Shown here: piece after piece, positions 42,451-51,893 of the stretch
Numbering within the stretch: position 1 is the stretch's first letter
Layout: each line of letters opens with the position of its first letter
Source: Lacisediminihabitans sp040549465
GTDB lineage: Bacteria > Actinomycetota > Actinomycetes > Actinomycetales > Microbacteriaceae
Direction: 5' to 3'
Assembly (NCBI RefSeq): GCF_040549465.1
Contig: NZ_JBEPTL010000003.1
Location: forward strand, 124,001-188,000
Length of the DNA: 64,000 nt
Notes under the pieces: generated by a model
The model's input: the letters and a program-made list of their open reading frames with translations, nothing else
The model's database searches: none
What the model was told of the DNA's origin: nothing
Made by a program: the position numbers and the translations under genes

Positions 42451-42882
42451 ATGTTTCTTGGCACCCACACCCCGAAGCTCGACGACAAAGGCCGCGTTAT
42501 TCTTCCGGCGAAATTCTGGTCGGAACTGGAATCCGGCATCGTGGTCACTCGCGGCCAGGAGCGCTGCCTCTACGTGTTCAGCACTCGTGAATTCGAGGAA
42601 CTGCACGATCGCATCCGCCAGGCTCCCGTTACGAGCAAGCAGGCACGCGACTACCTGCGTCTTTTCCTTTCCGGCGCCAACGCCGAAGTGCCCGACAGTC
42701 AGCACCGCGTGACCATCCCCGCAGCGCTTCGCACCTACGCCGGCCTCGGCCGCGAACTCACGGTGATCGGCGCGGGCAACCGCGCGGAGATCTGGGACAC
42801 CGCCGCGTGGGAGACCTACTACTCCGAGCAGGAGAGTGCTTTCGCCGAGACGACCGAGGAGGTGATCCCCGGGCTCTTCTAG
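42451..42882 (+). CDS. mraZ: Transcriptional regulator MraZ
   Basis: A 143-residue protein of two SpoVT/AbrB-like domains, each with the DxxGR(V/I)xIP pattern: LDDKGRVILPAKFWSEL and SQHRVTIPAALRTYAGL. MraZ controls the division and cell wall cluster it heads. The ATG at 42451 follows GGGGGAG at good spacing; the open frame upstream of it overlaps the operator repeats and is not coding. Confidence 0.96.
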   Translation: MFLGTHTPKLDDKGRVILPAKFWSELESGIVVTRGQERCLYVFSTREFEELHDRIRQAPVTSKQARDYLRLFLSGANAEVPDSQHRVTIPAALRTYAGLGRELTVIGAGNRAEIWDTAAWETYYSEQESAFAETTEEVIPGLF

Positions 42883-42985
42883 CGCCTTGCTTCTGACTCC
42901 CAGCCGATCACACGCCCTGCCGCACTTCCCCGGTGGCAGGTCGGACCGGATGGGGATCAGGGACAAGGGGCCGGTACCGGTCACC

Positions 42986-43939
42986 ATGGTCGAGAACCAG
43001 ATCCACACCCCAGTCATGCTCGAACGCACCGTCGAGTTGCTCAGTCCAGCGCTCGGGCGACCCTCCGCCGTGCTCGTGGACGCCACGCTCGGCATGGCCG
43101 GCCACGCTGAGGCTTTCCTTGAGCGCTTCCCGGAGCTCACCCTCGTCGGGCTCGACCGCGACACTGACGCACTCGCCATCGCGGCGGAGCGGCTGGCGCG
43201 CTTCGGCGACCGTGTGCACCTGGTTCACACGGTCTACGACCGGTTCTCGGAGGCTCTCGACTCACTCGGCATCGACAAGGTTTCCGGTATCCTCTTCGAC
43301 CTCGGCGTCTCGTCGCTTCAGCTCGACAGGGTGGAGCGCGGCTTCTCCTACTCGAAGGATGCCCCGCTCGACATGCGGATGGATGCGACCTCACCGCTCA
43401 CCGCCGAGCGCATCCTCGCCGACTACAGCCAGACCGAACTGCGCCGCATCTTCTGGGAATACGGCGAGGAACGACTTGCCCAGCGGTACGCGAAGCGCAT
43501 CGTCGAAAGCCGAGCGACGACCCCGCTCGTCCGCTCCGCCCAGCTCGTCGAACTCATCACGGCCGCCACCCCGGTGGCCGTGCAGCGCAACGGGCATCCG
43601 GCGAAGCGGGTCTTTCAGGCTCTTCGCATCGAGGTCAACCAGGAGCTGTCGGTGCTCGAAAGGGCCATTCCCGCGGCCATCGATGCGCTCGAAGTGAAGG
43701 GTCGCATCGTGGTGCTCGCGTACCAGTCGCTCGAAGACCGCATCGTCAAGCGGGCGCTTGCCGCGGCATCCTCCTCGACTACCCCCGCCGGACTTCCCAT
43801 CGAGCTTCCGGAGCATCGTGCAGAACTCACGCTGCTCCTTCGTGGGGCAGAGCTTGCGACAGACGACGAAAAAGATATCAATCCACGGTCCGCGCCGGTT
43901 CGCCTGCGCGCAGCAGAGAGAGTGCGGAAGGCAGCATGA
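42986..43939 (+). CDS. rsmH: 16S rRNA (cytosine1402-N4)-methyltransferase
   Basis: A 317-residue S-adenosylmethionine-dependent enzyme that methylates C1402 in the ribosomal P site. Family blocks are HTPVMLERTVELLSPAL, VDATLGMAGHAEAFLERFP, LFDLGVSSLQLDRVERGFSY and DMRMDATSPLTAE. The ATG at 42986 starts just before HTPV, as in relatives; an upstream ATG at 42950 would add 12 residues. Its stop overlaps the ftsL start (ATGA). Confidence 0.95.
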   Translation: MVENQIHTPVMLERTVELLSPALGRPSAVLVDATLGMAGHAEAFLERFPELTLVGLDRDTDALAIAAERLARFGDRVHLVHTVYDRFSEALDSLGIDKVSGILFDLGVSSLQLDRVERGFSYSKDAPLDMRMDATSPLTAERILADYSQTELRRIFWEYGEERLAQRYAKRIVESRATTPLVRSAQLVELITAATPVAVQRNGHPAKRVFQALRIEVNQELSVLERAIPAAIDALEVKGRIVVLAYQSLEDRIVKRALAAASSSTTPAGLPIELPEHRAELTLLLRGAELATDDEKDINPRSAPVRLRAAERVRKAA

Positions 43940-44535
43940 GCGGTAATCTCGCGGTTTCCCTCCCGACCCGCGCCCCGCGCGAGGTCGAGGAACACCCCCG
44001 TCATATCGAGGTCATCTCGACTAGGGCACAGCGCAAAGCACGGCCGCGCGTGGTGTACGCGCTCGTGGCGGTCGCCGGCCTCTTCGTCATCCTGATGTCT
44101 CAACTGCTGCTGAGCATCCTTCTATCGGATGGTGCCTACCAGATCGCTTCGCTCCAGCAGAATCACACTGAACTGGCACGCGACCAGCAGACGCTGACCG
44201 AGGAGCTGCACGTGCTGCATTCCCCGCAGAACCTGTCCGCTCAGGCGGCGGCGCTCGGGATGATCGCCAACGGCAGCGGCGCGGGATGGTTCAGGCTCTC
44301 CGACGGTACTGTGCTCCAGCCAGCGTCACCGGCCAGGGCAGCGGTCACCGGAACTACCGAGGCACCGCCGGTCGCCAACCAGTTGATCACGCCGCAGATC
44401 GCCGGGCTCGGCGCCACCGATCCAAACGCCACCGACCCAAACGGCCTGGCGGCGAATGGCGCGCCTGCCGGTACAACCGGAACCGGCTCTGTACCGTCGG
44501 GTCCGGGAGTACTGCCATCGCCCCAGACCCACTAG
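43936..44535 (+). CDS. ftsL: FtsL-like division protein with Ala/Pro-rich tail
   Basis: A 199-residue bitopic membrane protein in the ftsL position. A cytoplasmic region precedes one helix (VVYALVAVAGLFVILMSQLL), followed by a coiled-coil-like stretch (ASLQQNHTELARDQQTLTEE) and the AxxLGM-type segment QAAALGMIANG. FtsL joins FtsB and FtsQ in the divisome. The last 65 residues are Pro/Ala/Gly-rich with a small repeat (ATDPNATDPNG), which is longer than usual. The start overlaps the rsmH stop. Confidence 0.78.
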   Translation: MSGNLAVSLPTRAPREVEEHPRHIEVISTRAQRKARPRVVYALVAVAGLFVILMSQLLLSILLSDGAYQIASLQQNHTELARDQQTLTEELHVLHSPQNLSAQAAALGMIANGSGAGWFRLSDGTVLQPASPARAAVTGTTEAPPVANQLITPQIAGLGATDPNATDPNGLAANGAPAGTTGTGSVPSGPGVLPSPQTH

Positions 44536-44571
44536 CGCGGCATCGGCATACCGAGAGTTAGGAAGCACCAG

Positions 44572-46332
44572 GTGAACAACCCTCGCATGAACCGTCGGCG
44601 CCTCGCCCTCTCGATCGTGGTGGTCTTCGTGGTCGTCGCGGTCTTCGCCGGCCGGCTGGTGGACATCCAGCTGGTGCGGGCGGATCAACTCAACAAAGAT
44701 TCGCTCAGCAAGCGTGCAATCGCCGCTGTCACCTATGCGCCGCGCGGTCAGATCATCGACTCGAACGGGGTGATACTCGCCGACACCGTCACTCGCTACG
44801 ACGTGACAGCGTCGCCGCGGACCATGCAGGGCGGATTCGACCGTAAGGCGAAGAACGGCACTGTCACGAAGGTCTCGCTGATGGATGTCGCGAACGAGAT
44901 CGCAACCATCACGAAGCAGGATCCCTCTGCTGTCTATCTCTCGCTCTCGAAGAACCCCAAATCAGACTACGCGGTTGTCAGCAAGACCGTCGATACGACG
45001 AGCATGCGAGCGATTCGCGCCCTCAAGATCCCCGGCCTCTACTTTCCCTCGCACCCGATCCGCACCTACCCGACCGGCGCGGTCGCCGGAAACCTCACCG
45101 GATATATGAATACTGACGGGGCCGGCGGAGGTCTCGAACTCGGTTACGACAAGAGTTGCCTCGCGAGCGCCAACGGGACGTCCACCTACGAGAGGGGCGA
45201 GGACGGAGTGCAGATCCCCGGCAGCACGGTGACGAAGACGGCGGCCAAGCCCGGCGGCACGCTCAAGCTGACCATCGACGACGACCTGCAGTTCTTCACG
45301 GATCAGGCGATTGCCCAACAGGCGACGGCCATCGGAGCCACCTCGGCCACCGCGATCGTGTTCAGGATCAAGGACGCGCACATCATGGCGATGTCAGACT
45401 GGCCGAACGTCGATCCGAACAATGTTGACGGCACGCCGATTGACAATGTCGGCTCGCTCGCCTTCACTGCTCAGTACGAGCCGGGGTCGACGTTCAAGGC
45501 GATGTCCGCGGCGATCCTCATCGACACCGGAAAGGCCACACCCACGACACCGGGCGTGACCGTGCCGTCGGCGTGGAAGACGCCGGAGGGCGGCATGATC
45601 CACGACGCCGGGGCGCATGCGCCGGAGCGGCTCACGCTGACCGGGGTGCTGCAGCAGTCGTCCAACGTCGGAATCTCGATGCTCGGCTCGACGGTTTCCC
45701 CCAGCGTTCGCTACGACTACATGAAGAAATTCGGACTTGGCGAGAAGACGGCCGTCAACTTCCTCGGAGAGGCATCCGGCAGCCTCGCCAAGCATTGGGA
45801 CGACCAGACCAAATACAACGTGCTCTACGGACAGGGCGTCTCGGCCACGCTGCCCCAGCTCGCCGGTATCTTCCAGACAATCGGAAACGGCGGGGTCAGG
45901 CTGCCATTGACGCTGGTCGAGGGCTGCACTCACCCCGACGGAACGGTGACCGATCTGCCGCAGACGGCAGGCGCCCGCGTGGTCGCCGAGTCGTCGGCCA
46001 AGACCGTGGTCAACATGCTCGAGAGTGTGGTCACCGGCGGCGAGTTGTCGAGGTCGCTGCAAATTCCCGGTTATCGGGTCGCGGCCAAGAGCGGCACGGC
46101 GGAGGTCGCGGAGCACGGCGTCTACTCGAGCGATCGCATCGTCTCGCTCGCAGGTCTCGCGCCAGCCGAGAATCCTCAGTACGGCGTTATCGTCACCTAC
46201 ACGAAGCCGGTTATCATGAAGTCTTCGGCCGCCGCGGCGCCGACCTTCCAGAAGATCATGACCGAGGTACTCACGAAGTACCGAGTCAGCCCGTCGACGA
46301 CACCATCCACTAGTCCAGCGACGAACTGGTAA
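44572..46332 (+). CDS. ftsI: Septal peptidoglycan transpeptidase FtsI (class B PBP)
   Basis: A 586-residue penicillin-binding protein with a short cytoplasmic end and one membrane helix (LSIVVVFVVVAVFAGRL), a dimerisation domain starting at YAPRGQIIDSNGVILAD, and a transpeptidase domain with active-site EPGSTFKAMS (Ser near residue 306), SSNVG and AKSGTAEV. It cross-links peptidoglycan at the septum. It starts with GTG. Partners FtsL and FtsW are encoded in the same cluster. Confidence 0.96.
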   Translation: MNNPRMNRRRLALSIVVVFVVVAVFAGRLVDIQLVRADQLNKDSLSKRAIAAVTYAPRGQIIDSNGVILADTVTRYDVTASPRTMQGGFDRKAKNGTVTKVSLMDVANEIATITKQDPSAVYLSLSKNPKSDYAVVSKTVDTTSMRAIRALKIPGLYFPSHPIRTYPTGAVAGNLTGYMNTDGAGGGLELGYDKSCLASANGTSTYERGEDGVQIPGSTVTKTAAKPGGTLKLTIDDDLQFFTDQAIAQQATAIGATSATAIVFRIKDAHIMAMSDWPNVDPNNVDGTPIDNVGSLAFTAQYEPGSTFKAMSAAILIDTGKATPTTPGVTVPSAWKTPEGGMIHDAGAHAPERLTLTGVLQQSSNVGISMLGSTVSPSVRYDYMKKFGLGEKTAVNFLGEASGSLAKHWDDQTKYNVLYGQGVSATLPQLAGIFQTIGNGGVRLPLTLVEGCTHPDGTVTDLPQTAGARVVAESSAKTVVNMLESVVTGGELSRSLQIPGYRVAAKSGTAEVAEHGVYSSDRIVSLAGLAPAENPQYGVIVTYTKPVIMKSSAAAAPTFQKIMTEVLTKYRVSPSTTPSTSPATNW

Positions 46333-46348
46333 GAAATATGAGGACGCT

Positions 46349-47887
46349 TTGACCGCACGGATTCCCCCGGTTCTTCGGCCGGAGCATCCGCTAGCCAGGC
46401 CACTCGCCGGACTCGCCGCCGAATTCGGGCTTGACTCGCGCGGTTCCCTCGACGGCATCGAGATCACCGGCGTCACCCTTCGGAGTACCGAGGTGGAAGC
46501 CGGAGACCTGTATGTCGGTATCCAGGGCGGCAACAGTCATGGCGCGAGCTTTGCAGCGCAGGCCGCCGAGAGCGGAGCGGTCGCCGTACTGACCGACTTG
46601 GCCGGAGTCGACCTCGCGGCGAACAGCGGGCTGCCCATCGTGATCGTCGAGTCTCCGCGGGCTGCGCTCGGGGATGTCTCGGCCTGGGTCTACCGCACCA
46701 ACGAGCATCCGCCCCTTCTGCTCGGAGTCACGGGAACGAACGGCAAAACGTCAACCTCGTACATCGTCGAGGCGATCCTCAAGCAGCTCGGACTCGTGTC
46801 CGGCCTCAGCTCTACCGCCGAGCGTCACATCGGCGACCTCACGGTGGTCAGCCGACTGACCACGCCGGAGGCCAGCGAGATGCACGCGCTCCTGGCCAGG
46901 ATGCGGGAGAGCGAGGTACGAGCGGTCGCCGTCGAGGTGAGCGCGCAGGCACTCAGCCGTAACCGCGTTGACGGGCTGGTCTTCGACGTCGTCGCTTTCA
47001 CCAACCTCAGCCACGACCACCTCGATGACTACGCCGACATGGACGAATACTTCGCGGCAAAGCTCGCCTTCTTCGACCCGGAGCGTGGCAAGCGCGGCGT
47101 TGTCTCCCTCGACACGGCGTGGGGCGAGAAGGTCGTCGCGGGCTCGCGCATTCCCGTAACCACCATCTCGGCGACGCCGGGCGTCGTCGGCGAATGGAAC
47201 ACCGAGATACTGGACGAGCAGTCGAGCTATACGAAGTTCAGGCTGACCGGGCCGGAGGGTCGCTCGCTCGTCACCAGCGTGCCGCTGATCGGCTGGCACA
47301 TGGCTGCGAACGCGGCTCTCGCCATCGTCATGCTGGTGGAGGCGGGGTTCGCGGTCGAGGCGATCGGCCAGGCCATCGAGGGTGGTATCGATGCCTACCT
47401 TCCTGGCCGCACCGAGCGTGTCTCCGGCGATCGAGGGCCATCCGTCTATGTCGACTTCGGGCACAGTCCCGATGCCTTTCTCAACACCCTCGGCGCGGTG
47501 CGGAAGTTCACGCCGGGCAAGGTGATCATGGTCTTCGGTGCGGACGGCGACCGTGACGCGACCAAGCGTCACGAAATGGGTCGCGTCGCCTCTGAGGGCT
47601 CGGATATCCTCGTGATCACCGACCATCACCCCCGCTTCGAAGACCCGGACTCCATCCGCGCGACCCTCATCGAGGGTGCGCACCTCGCGGAGCATCAGGC
47701 CGAACTGCACGAGATCAGCCCGCCGGAGAAGGCCATCCGTCATGCGGTGTCGTTGGCGAAAGAGGGTGACTCCATCCTGTGGGCCGGCCCCGGCCATCAG
47801 GATTATCGAGACATCCGCGGTGAGCGGACCCCGTATTCGGCGCGCGCGGAGGCACGCGACGCCCTGCGCGAGGCGGGCTGGTCCTAA
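46349..47887 (+). CDS. murE: UDP-MurNAc-tripeptide synthetase MurE
   Basis: A 512-residue Mur ligase that adds the third residue of the stem peptide. The ATP site is LLGVTGTNGKTSTSYIVEAI; the UDP-binding N-terminal domain and central domain (AFTNLSHDHLDDYADMDEYF) are complete. The substrate-recognition motif, DNPR in meso-diaminopimelate enzymes, is here DHHPRFEDP near residue 425, so the added diamino acid may differ. The start is TTG at 46349 after a TGAGGA site. Confidence 0.95.
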   Translation: MTARIPPVLRPEHPLARPLAGLAAEFGLDSRGSLDGIEITGVTLRSTEVEAGDLYVGIQGGNSHGASFAAQAAESGAVAVLTDLAGVDLAANSGLPIVIVESPRAALGDVSAWVYRTNEHPPLLLGVTGTNGKTSTSYIVEAILKQLGLVSGLSSTAERHIGDLTVVSRLTTPEASEMHALLARMRESEVRAVAVEVSAQALSRNRVDGLVFDVVAFTNLSHDHLDDYADMDEYFAAKLAFFDPERGKRGVVSLDTAWGEKVVAGSRIPVTTISATPGVVGEWNTEILDEQSSYTKFRLTGPEGRSLVTSVPLIGWHMAANAALAIVMLVEAGFAVEAIGQAIEGGIDAYLPGRTERVSGDRGPSVYVDFGHSPDAFLNTLGAVRKFTPGKVIMVFGADGDRDATKRHEMGRVASEGSDILVITDHHPRFEDPDSIRATLIEGAHLAEHQAELHEISPPEKAIRHAVSLAKEGDSILWAGPGHQDYRDIRGERTPYSARAEARDALREAGWS

Positions 47888-49294
47888 GTGATCTCCCTGA
47901 CGCTGGCCGAGCTTGCGGCCGCGGTCGACGGCGTGCTCAGGCTTTCGACCACCTCGGCATCCGGCGACCTCGTTGCGGGTTCCGTGCAGACGGATTCGCG
48001 GCTCGTCGAGCCAGGGTCGATCTTCTTCGCACTGTCGGGTGAAGTCACCGACGGCCACCTCTTCGCGCCGTCGGCGACCGAGGGGGGCGCCGCGGTCCTG
48101 ATCGTCGAGCGCGCTGTCGAGGTCGTCCTTCCCCAGATCGTGGTCGGTGACACGCTGCAGGCTCTCGCGGACCTGGCAAAGGCCGTGGTCGCCACCGTCA
48201 GGGCCGGCGGTGGGCTGACGATCATCGGCATCACCGGTTCGAACGGCAAGACTACGACTAAGAACATGTTGAGGGCGATGCTCTCCGCGGTCGGCCCGAC
48301 GGTCGCCCCGCCCGGCTCGTTCAACAACCAGGTCGGCGCGCCGTTGTCGATGTTGTCCATCGACTTCGAGACCAGATTCCTCGTCGTCGAGATGGGTGCG
48401 AGCGGTGCGGGAGATATCGCCCGCACCGTAGCAATCGCGACGCCCGACATCTCCGTCGTGCTCAAGGTCGGGCTGGCACATGCTGGCGAGTTCGGGAGCA
48501 TCGAAGCGACGCAGCGGGCCAAGGCGGAGATCGTGACGGAACTGCCGAAAGGCGCCGTTGCCGTGCTCAACATCGACGACGAGCGCGTCGCCGCGATGGC
48601 GGAACTCACTGCGGCACGGCCGCTCTGGTTCGGACTGGATGCCGCGGCCGATGTGCGCGCGGACCACCTCCGTGCCACCGCCACCGGAACGTCGTTCGAC
48701 CTTATCGTCGGCGACGAGCACCGTACCGTACGGCTGCGCATCCTGGGCGAGCACCACGTGATGAACGCCCTGGCCACGCTCGCGGTGGCGTACGAGCTTG
48801 GCCTCGACCTCGACGCGGCGATCGCCGCACTCGAGTCCGTCCCGCGCGCCGAGCGCTGGCGGATGGAGGTGTTGCGGCGCGCAGACGGCATCGTGGTGAT
48901 CAACGACGCCTACAACGCGAGCCCCGACTCGATGGCGGCGGCCCTCAAAACCCTCGCGCAGATCGTCGAACCCGGCCAGCGATCAGTGGCCGTGCTCGGC
49001 GAGATGACGGCCCTGGGGGAGTACGCGGACGAGGAGCACGACCGAATCGGTCGGCTGATCGTGCGTCTCAACATCCAGAAACTGGTCGTCATCGGGCACG
49101 GTGCCAGGCACATTCACAACGCCGCGGGACTCGAAGGTTCCTGGGACGGGGAGTCGGTCCTCGTCGACACCGCAGACGAGGCATACGATCGGCTTCGTGA
49201 CGATCTTCGAGGGGGCGATGTCGTGCTGGTGAAGTCGTCGAAATCTGCGAATCTCCGCTTCCTCGGCGACCGGCTTGGCGAGGTGCCGGAGTGA
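47888..49294 (+). CDS. murF: UDP-MurNAc-pentapeptide synthetase MurF
   Basis: A 468-residue Mur ligase adding D-Ala-D-Ala. The P-loop is IIGITGSNGKTTTKNMLRAM, followed by the murF-specific APPGSFNNQVGAPLSML and a C-terminal domain with VVINDAYNASPDSMAAALKT. It starts with GTG directly after the murE stop, and its stop overlaps the mraY start by 4 bases. Confidence 0.97.
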   Translation: MISLTLAELAAAVDGVLRLSTTSASGDLVAGSVQTDSRLVEPGSIFFALSGEVTDGHLFAPSATEGGAAVLIVERAVEVVLPQIVVGDTLQALADLAKAVVATVRAGGGLTIIGITGSNGKTTTKNMLRAMLSAVGPTVAPPGSFNNQVGAPLSMLSIDFETRFLVVEMGASGAGDIARTVAIATPDISVVLKVGLAHAGEFGSIEATQRAKAEIVTELPKGAVAVLNIDDERVAAMAELTAARPLWFGLDAAADVRADHLRATATGTSFDLIVGDEHRTVRLRILGEHHVMNALATLAVAYELGLDLDAAIAALESVPRAERWRMEVLRRADGIVVINDAYNASPDSMAAALKTLAQIVEPGQRSVAVLGEMTALGEYADEEHDRIGRLIVRLNIQKLVVIGHGARHIHNAAGLEGSWDGESVLVDTADEAYDRLRDDLRGGDVVLVKSSKSANLRFLGDRLGEVPE

Positions 49295-50397
49295 TCGCGC
49301 TGCTAACAGCGGGCGGCGTCTCGATGATCTTCACGCTGTTGCTCACCCCGCTGTTCGCCAAGACGTTCCGCCGACTCAAGCTCGGCCAGTTCATCCGGGC
49401 GGATACGCCGACGACCCACGTGACCAAGCGCGGAACGCCCTCGATGGGCGGCATCGTCTTCATCGTCGCGGCCATCGTCGGCTACCTTGTTGGGCATCTC
49501 GTGGGCGGAGACTCCGTTTCCGGAGTCGGCGTCCTCACGCTCGCGATGATGGCCGGCCTCGGACTGATCGGTTTTCTTGACGACTTCCTCAAGGTGAAGC
49601 GCAAGAACAGTCTCGGACTCAAGAGCGGTTACAAGATCCTCGGCACCGTCATCATCGCCATCGTCTTCGGCGTCACGGCACTGACCTATCGGGACGCAAA
49701 CCATCGCGCACCGGCATCGACCGCGATTTCTTTCGCTCGCAACCTCGACCTGGACTTCGTCGTCATCTTCGGCGCGGTCGCGGGGGTGATCGTATTCATC
49801 GTGTGGGTGGTACTGATCACGACGGCCACGACGAACGCCGTCAACCTCGCTGACGGGCTCGACGGACTCGCGGCGGGGTCATCCATTCTCGCCATCGGCT
49901 CGTACATCTTCATCGGTTTCTGGCAGTCAACCCAGTCCTGCTTCAGTACGTCGATCGACCCCGACAACATCTATCGCTGCTATAACGTGTCGCGTCCGCT
50001 CGACATCGCCGTGGTCGCCGCGGCGATCATCGGGGCGCTGATCGGCTTTCTCTGGTGGAACACTTCACCAGCCCAGATCACGATGGGCGACACCGGCTCC
50101 TTCGGTCTCGGCGGCGCTCTGGCCGCCCTCGCGATCCTCTCCCGTACGGAGCTGCTGCTCGTGCTGATCGGTGGGCTCTTCCTCGTGGTCACCGGGCAGG
50201 TGATCGTCCAACGCATCTACTTCAAGGCGACACGGGGTAAACGTATTTGGCGGGCGAGTCCCCTTCATCATCATTTCGAGATGAAGGGGTGGGCAGAGGT
50301 CACGATCGTGGTGAGGTTCTGGATCGTCACCGGCCTGTTCGTCGGCGCCGGTGTAGGCACCTTCTACCTCGAATGGGCGTCGCGCGTCCCGTCATGA
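49291..50397 (+). CDS. mraY: Phospho-MurNAc-pentapeptide-transferase MraY
   Basis: A 368-residue membrane enzyme that makes lipid I by moving phospho-MurNAc-pentapeptide to undecaprenyl phosphate. Blocks are KRGTPSMGGIVFIVAAIVG, GLIGFLDDFLKVKRKNSLG (Asp pair), NAVNLADGLDGLAAGSSIL and the C-terminal ASPLHHHFEMKGWAE. Ten helices are expected. Overlaps murF and murD by 4 bases each. Confidence 0.97.
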   Translation: MIALLTAGGVSMIFTLLLTPLFAKTFRRLKLGQFIRADTPTTHVTKRGTPSMGGIVFIVAAIVGYLVGHLVGGDSVSGVGVLTLAMMAGLGLIGFLDDFLKVKRKNSLGLKSGYKILGTVIIAIVFGVTALTYRDANHRAPASTAISFARNLDLDFVVIFGAVAGVIVFIVWVVLITTATTNAVNLADGLDGLAAGSSILAIGSYIFIGFWQSTQSCFSTSIDPDNIYRCYNVSRPLDIAVVAAAIIGALIGFLWWNTSPAQITMGDTGSFGLGGALAALAILSRTELLLVLIGGLFLVVTGQVIVQRIYFKATRGKRIWRASPLHHHFEMKGWAEVTIVVRFWIVTGLFVGAGVGTFYLEWASRVPS

Positions 50398-51893
50398 GAA
50401 CCGCACAGGATGTGGCCGCACTCAGCGGCTGGGGTGCCGAGTGGGCGGGCCTCAGGGTTGCCGTGCTCGGCCTCGGGGTTACCGGATTCTCGGTCGCGGA
50501 CACGCTCGCCGAACTGGGGGCGGAGCTCGTGGTGCTGTCGAACCGCGCGGACGAGAAGACAGCAGACCTACTCGACGTGATCGGTGTATTACTCGTTCTC
50601 GATTCTCTCGACGCGGAGCTCGCGGCCTTCGCACCCGATCTGGTCGTGGTGTCGCCGGGCTTTCCCCCGAGCAATTCGCTTGTCGCCTGGGCAACAGGGC
50701 AGGGCATCCCGGTCTGGGGTGACATCGAGCTGGCCTGGCGCCTGCGCGACAGATCGGGAAGGCTCGCCGAATGGATCGCGGTGACGGGGACCAACGGCAA
50801 GACCACTACCGTGCAGCTCACCACCGCGATGCTCGCGGCAGGAGGCAAGCGGGTGATCGCCTGCGGCAATGTCGGGGTGCCGGTGCTCGATGCGATCCGC
50901 GACCCTGAGGGGTTCGACACGCTCGTCGTCGAGCTCTCCAGCTTCCAGCTGCACTACCTCGACAGCATGTCGGCGTGGGCCAGCGTCTGCCTCAATCTCG
51001 CGGACGACCACCTCGACTGGCACGGGTCGCCGGAGGCATACAGCTCGGCGAAGGCAAAGGTCTACGGCCACACGAAAGTCGCCTGTGTCTACAACCTCGA
51101 AGACGACGCGACGCGAGAGATGGTGGAGCAGGCCGAGGTGGTCGAGGGATGCCGCGCCATTGGCTTCGGACTCGTGCTGCCAGGCCCGAGCGATGTCGGC
51201 CTCGTGGACGAGATTGTGGTCGACCGCGCCTTCCACGTCGACCGCCAGCGCGCCGCTATCGAGCTGACCACGGTGCGGGAGCTCGAGCGGGTCGGCCTCG
51301 GTTCGCCGCACATGATAGCGAACGTGCTCGCCGCTGCCGCGCTCGCGCGCTCCGTCGAGATCTCGCCCCAGGACATCCGCTCCGCCCTGCGTGACTTCCG
51401 GCTCGACCACCACCGCACCGAAACCGTCGCGGAGAGCGGCGGCGTGCGCTGGGTCAACGATTCGAAGGCTACCAACCCGCACGCGGCGCAGGCCGCGCTC
51501 GCCTCGTTCGAATCCGTCGTCTGGGTGGTCGGTGGTCTTCTGAAGGGCGTCGACGTGAACGAACTCGTTGCCGCGAACGCCTCGAGGCTCAGGGGAGCGG
51601 TGGTGATCGGGGTCGACCGTCAACCATTAGTTGAAGCTTTCACGCGACACGCGCCGACCCTGCCCGTGTTCGAGGTCGAGACAGCTGACACTAAAGAGGT
51701 AATGCCGATGGCCGTGAGGTTGTCGGCTGCGGTTGCCCACAGTGGGGACACAGTACTGCTCGCGCCGGCAGCCGCATCAATGGACCAGTTCACGGATTAT
51801 GCGGATCGCGGAAATCGCTTCGCAGAAGCCGTGCAGATGATTATGGGAGGCGCGAATGACGACCAGCCCGCCGCGCCAGAGAGCGACGACTAA
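50394..51893 (+). CDS. murD: UDP-MurNAc-L-alanine:D-glutamate ligase MurD
   Basis: A 499-residue Mur ligase that adds D-glutamate. It has the N-terminal Rossmann turn VLGLGVTGFSVADTLAELG, the P-loop IAVTGTNGKTTTVQLTTAML and WVNDSKATNPHAAQAALAS, typical for MurD. The ATG at 50394 overlaps the mraY stop (ATGA); the longer frame from 50247 lies inside mraY. It overlaps ftsW by 38 bases. Confidence 0.96.
   Translation: MRTAQDVAALSGWGAEWAGLRVAVLGLGVTGFSVADTLAELGAELVVLSNRADEKTADLLDVIGVLLVLDSLDAELAAFAPDLVVVSPGFPPSNSLVAWATGQGIPVWGDIELAWRLRDRSGRLAEWIAVTGTNGKTTTVQLTTAMLAAGGKRVIACGNVGVPVLDAIRDPEGFDTLVVELSSFQLHYLDSMSAWASVCLNLADDHLDWHGSPEAYSSAKAKVYGHTKVACVYNLEDDATREMVEQAEVVEGCRAIGFGLVLPGPSDVGLVDEIVVDRAFHVDRQRAAIELTTVRELERVGLGSPHMIANVLAAAALARSVEISPQDIRSALRDFRLDHHRTETVAESGGVRWVNDSKATNPHAAQAALASFESVVWVVGGLLKGVDVNELVAANASRLRGAVVIGVDRQPLVEAFTRHAPTLPVFEVETADTKEVMPMAVRLSAAVAHSGDTVLLAPAAASMDQFTDYADRGNRFAEAVQMIMGGANDDQPAAPESDD

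Noticed and set aside
46751..48757. A 668-codon open frame on the minus strand
   Set aside because: Entirely antisense to murE and murF; His/Arg/Asp-rich translation without motifs.
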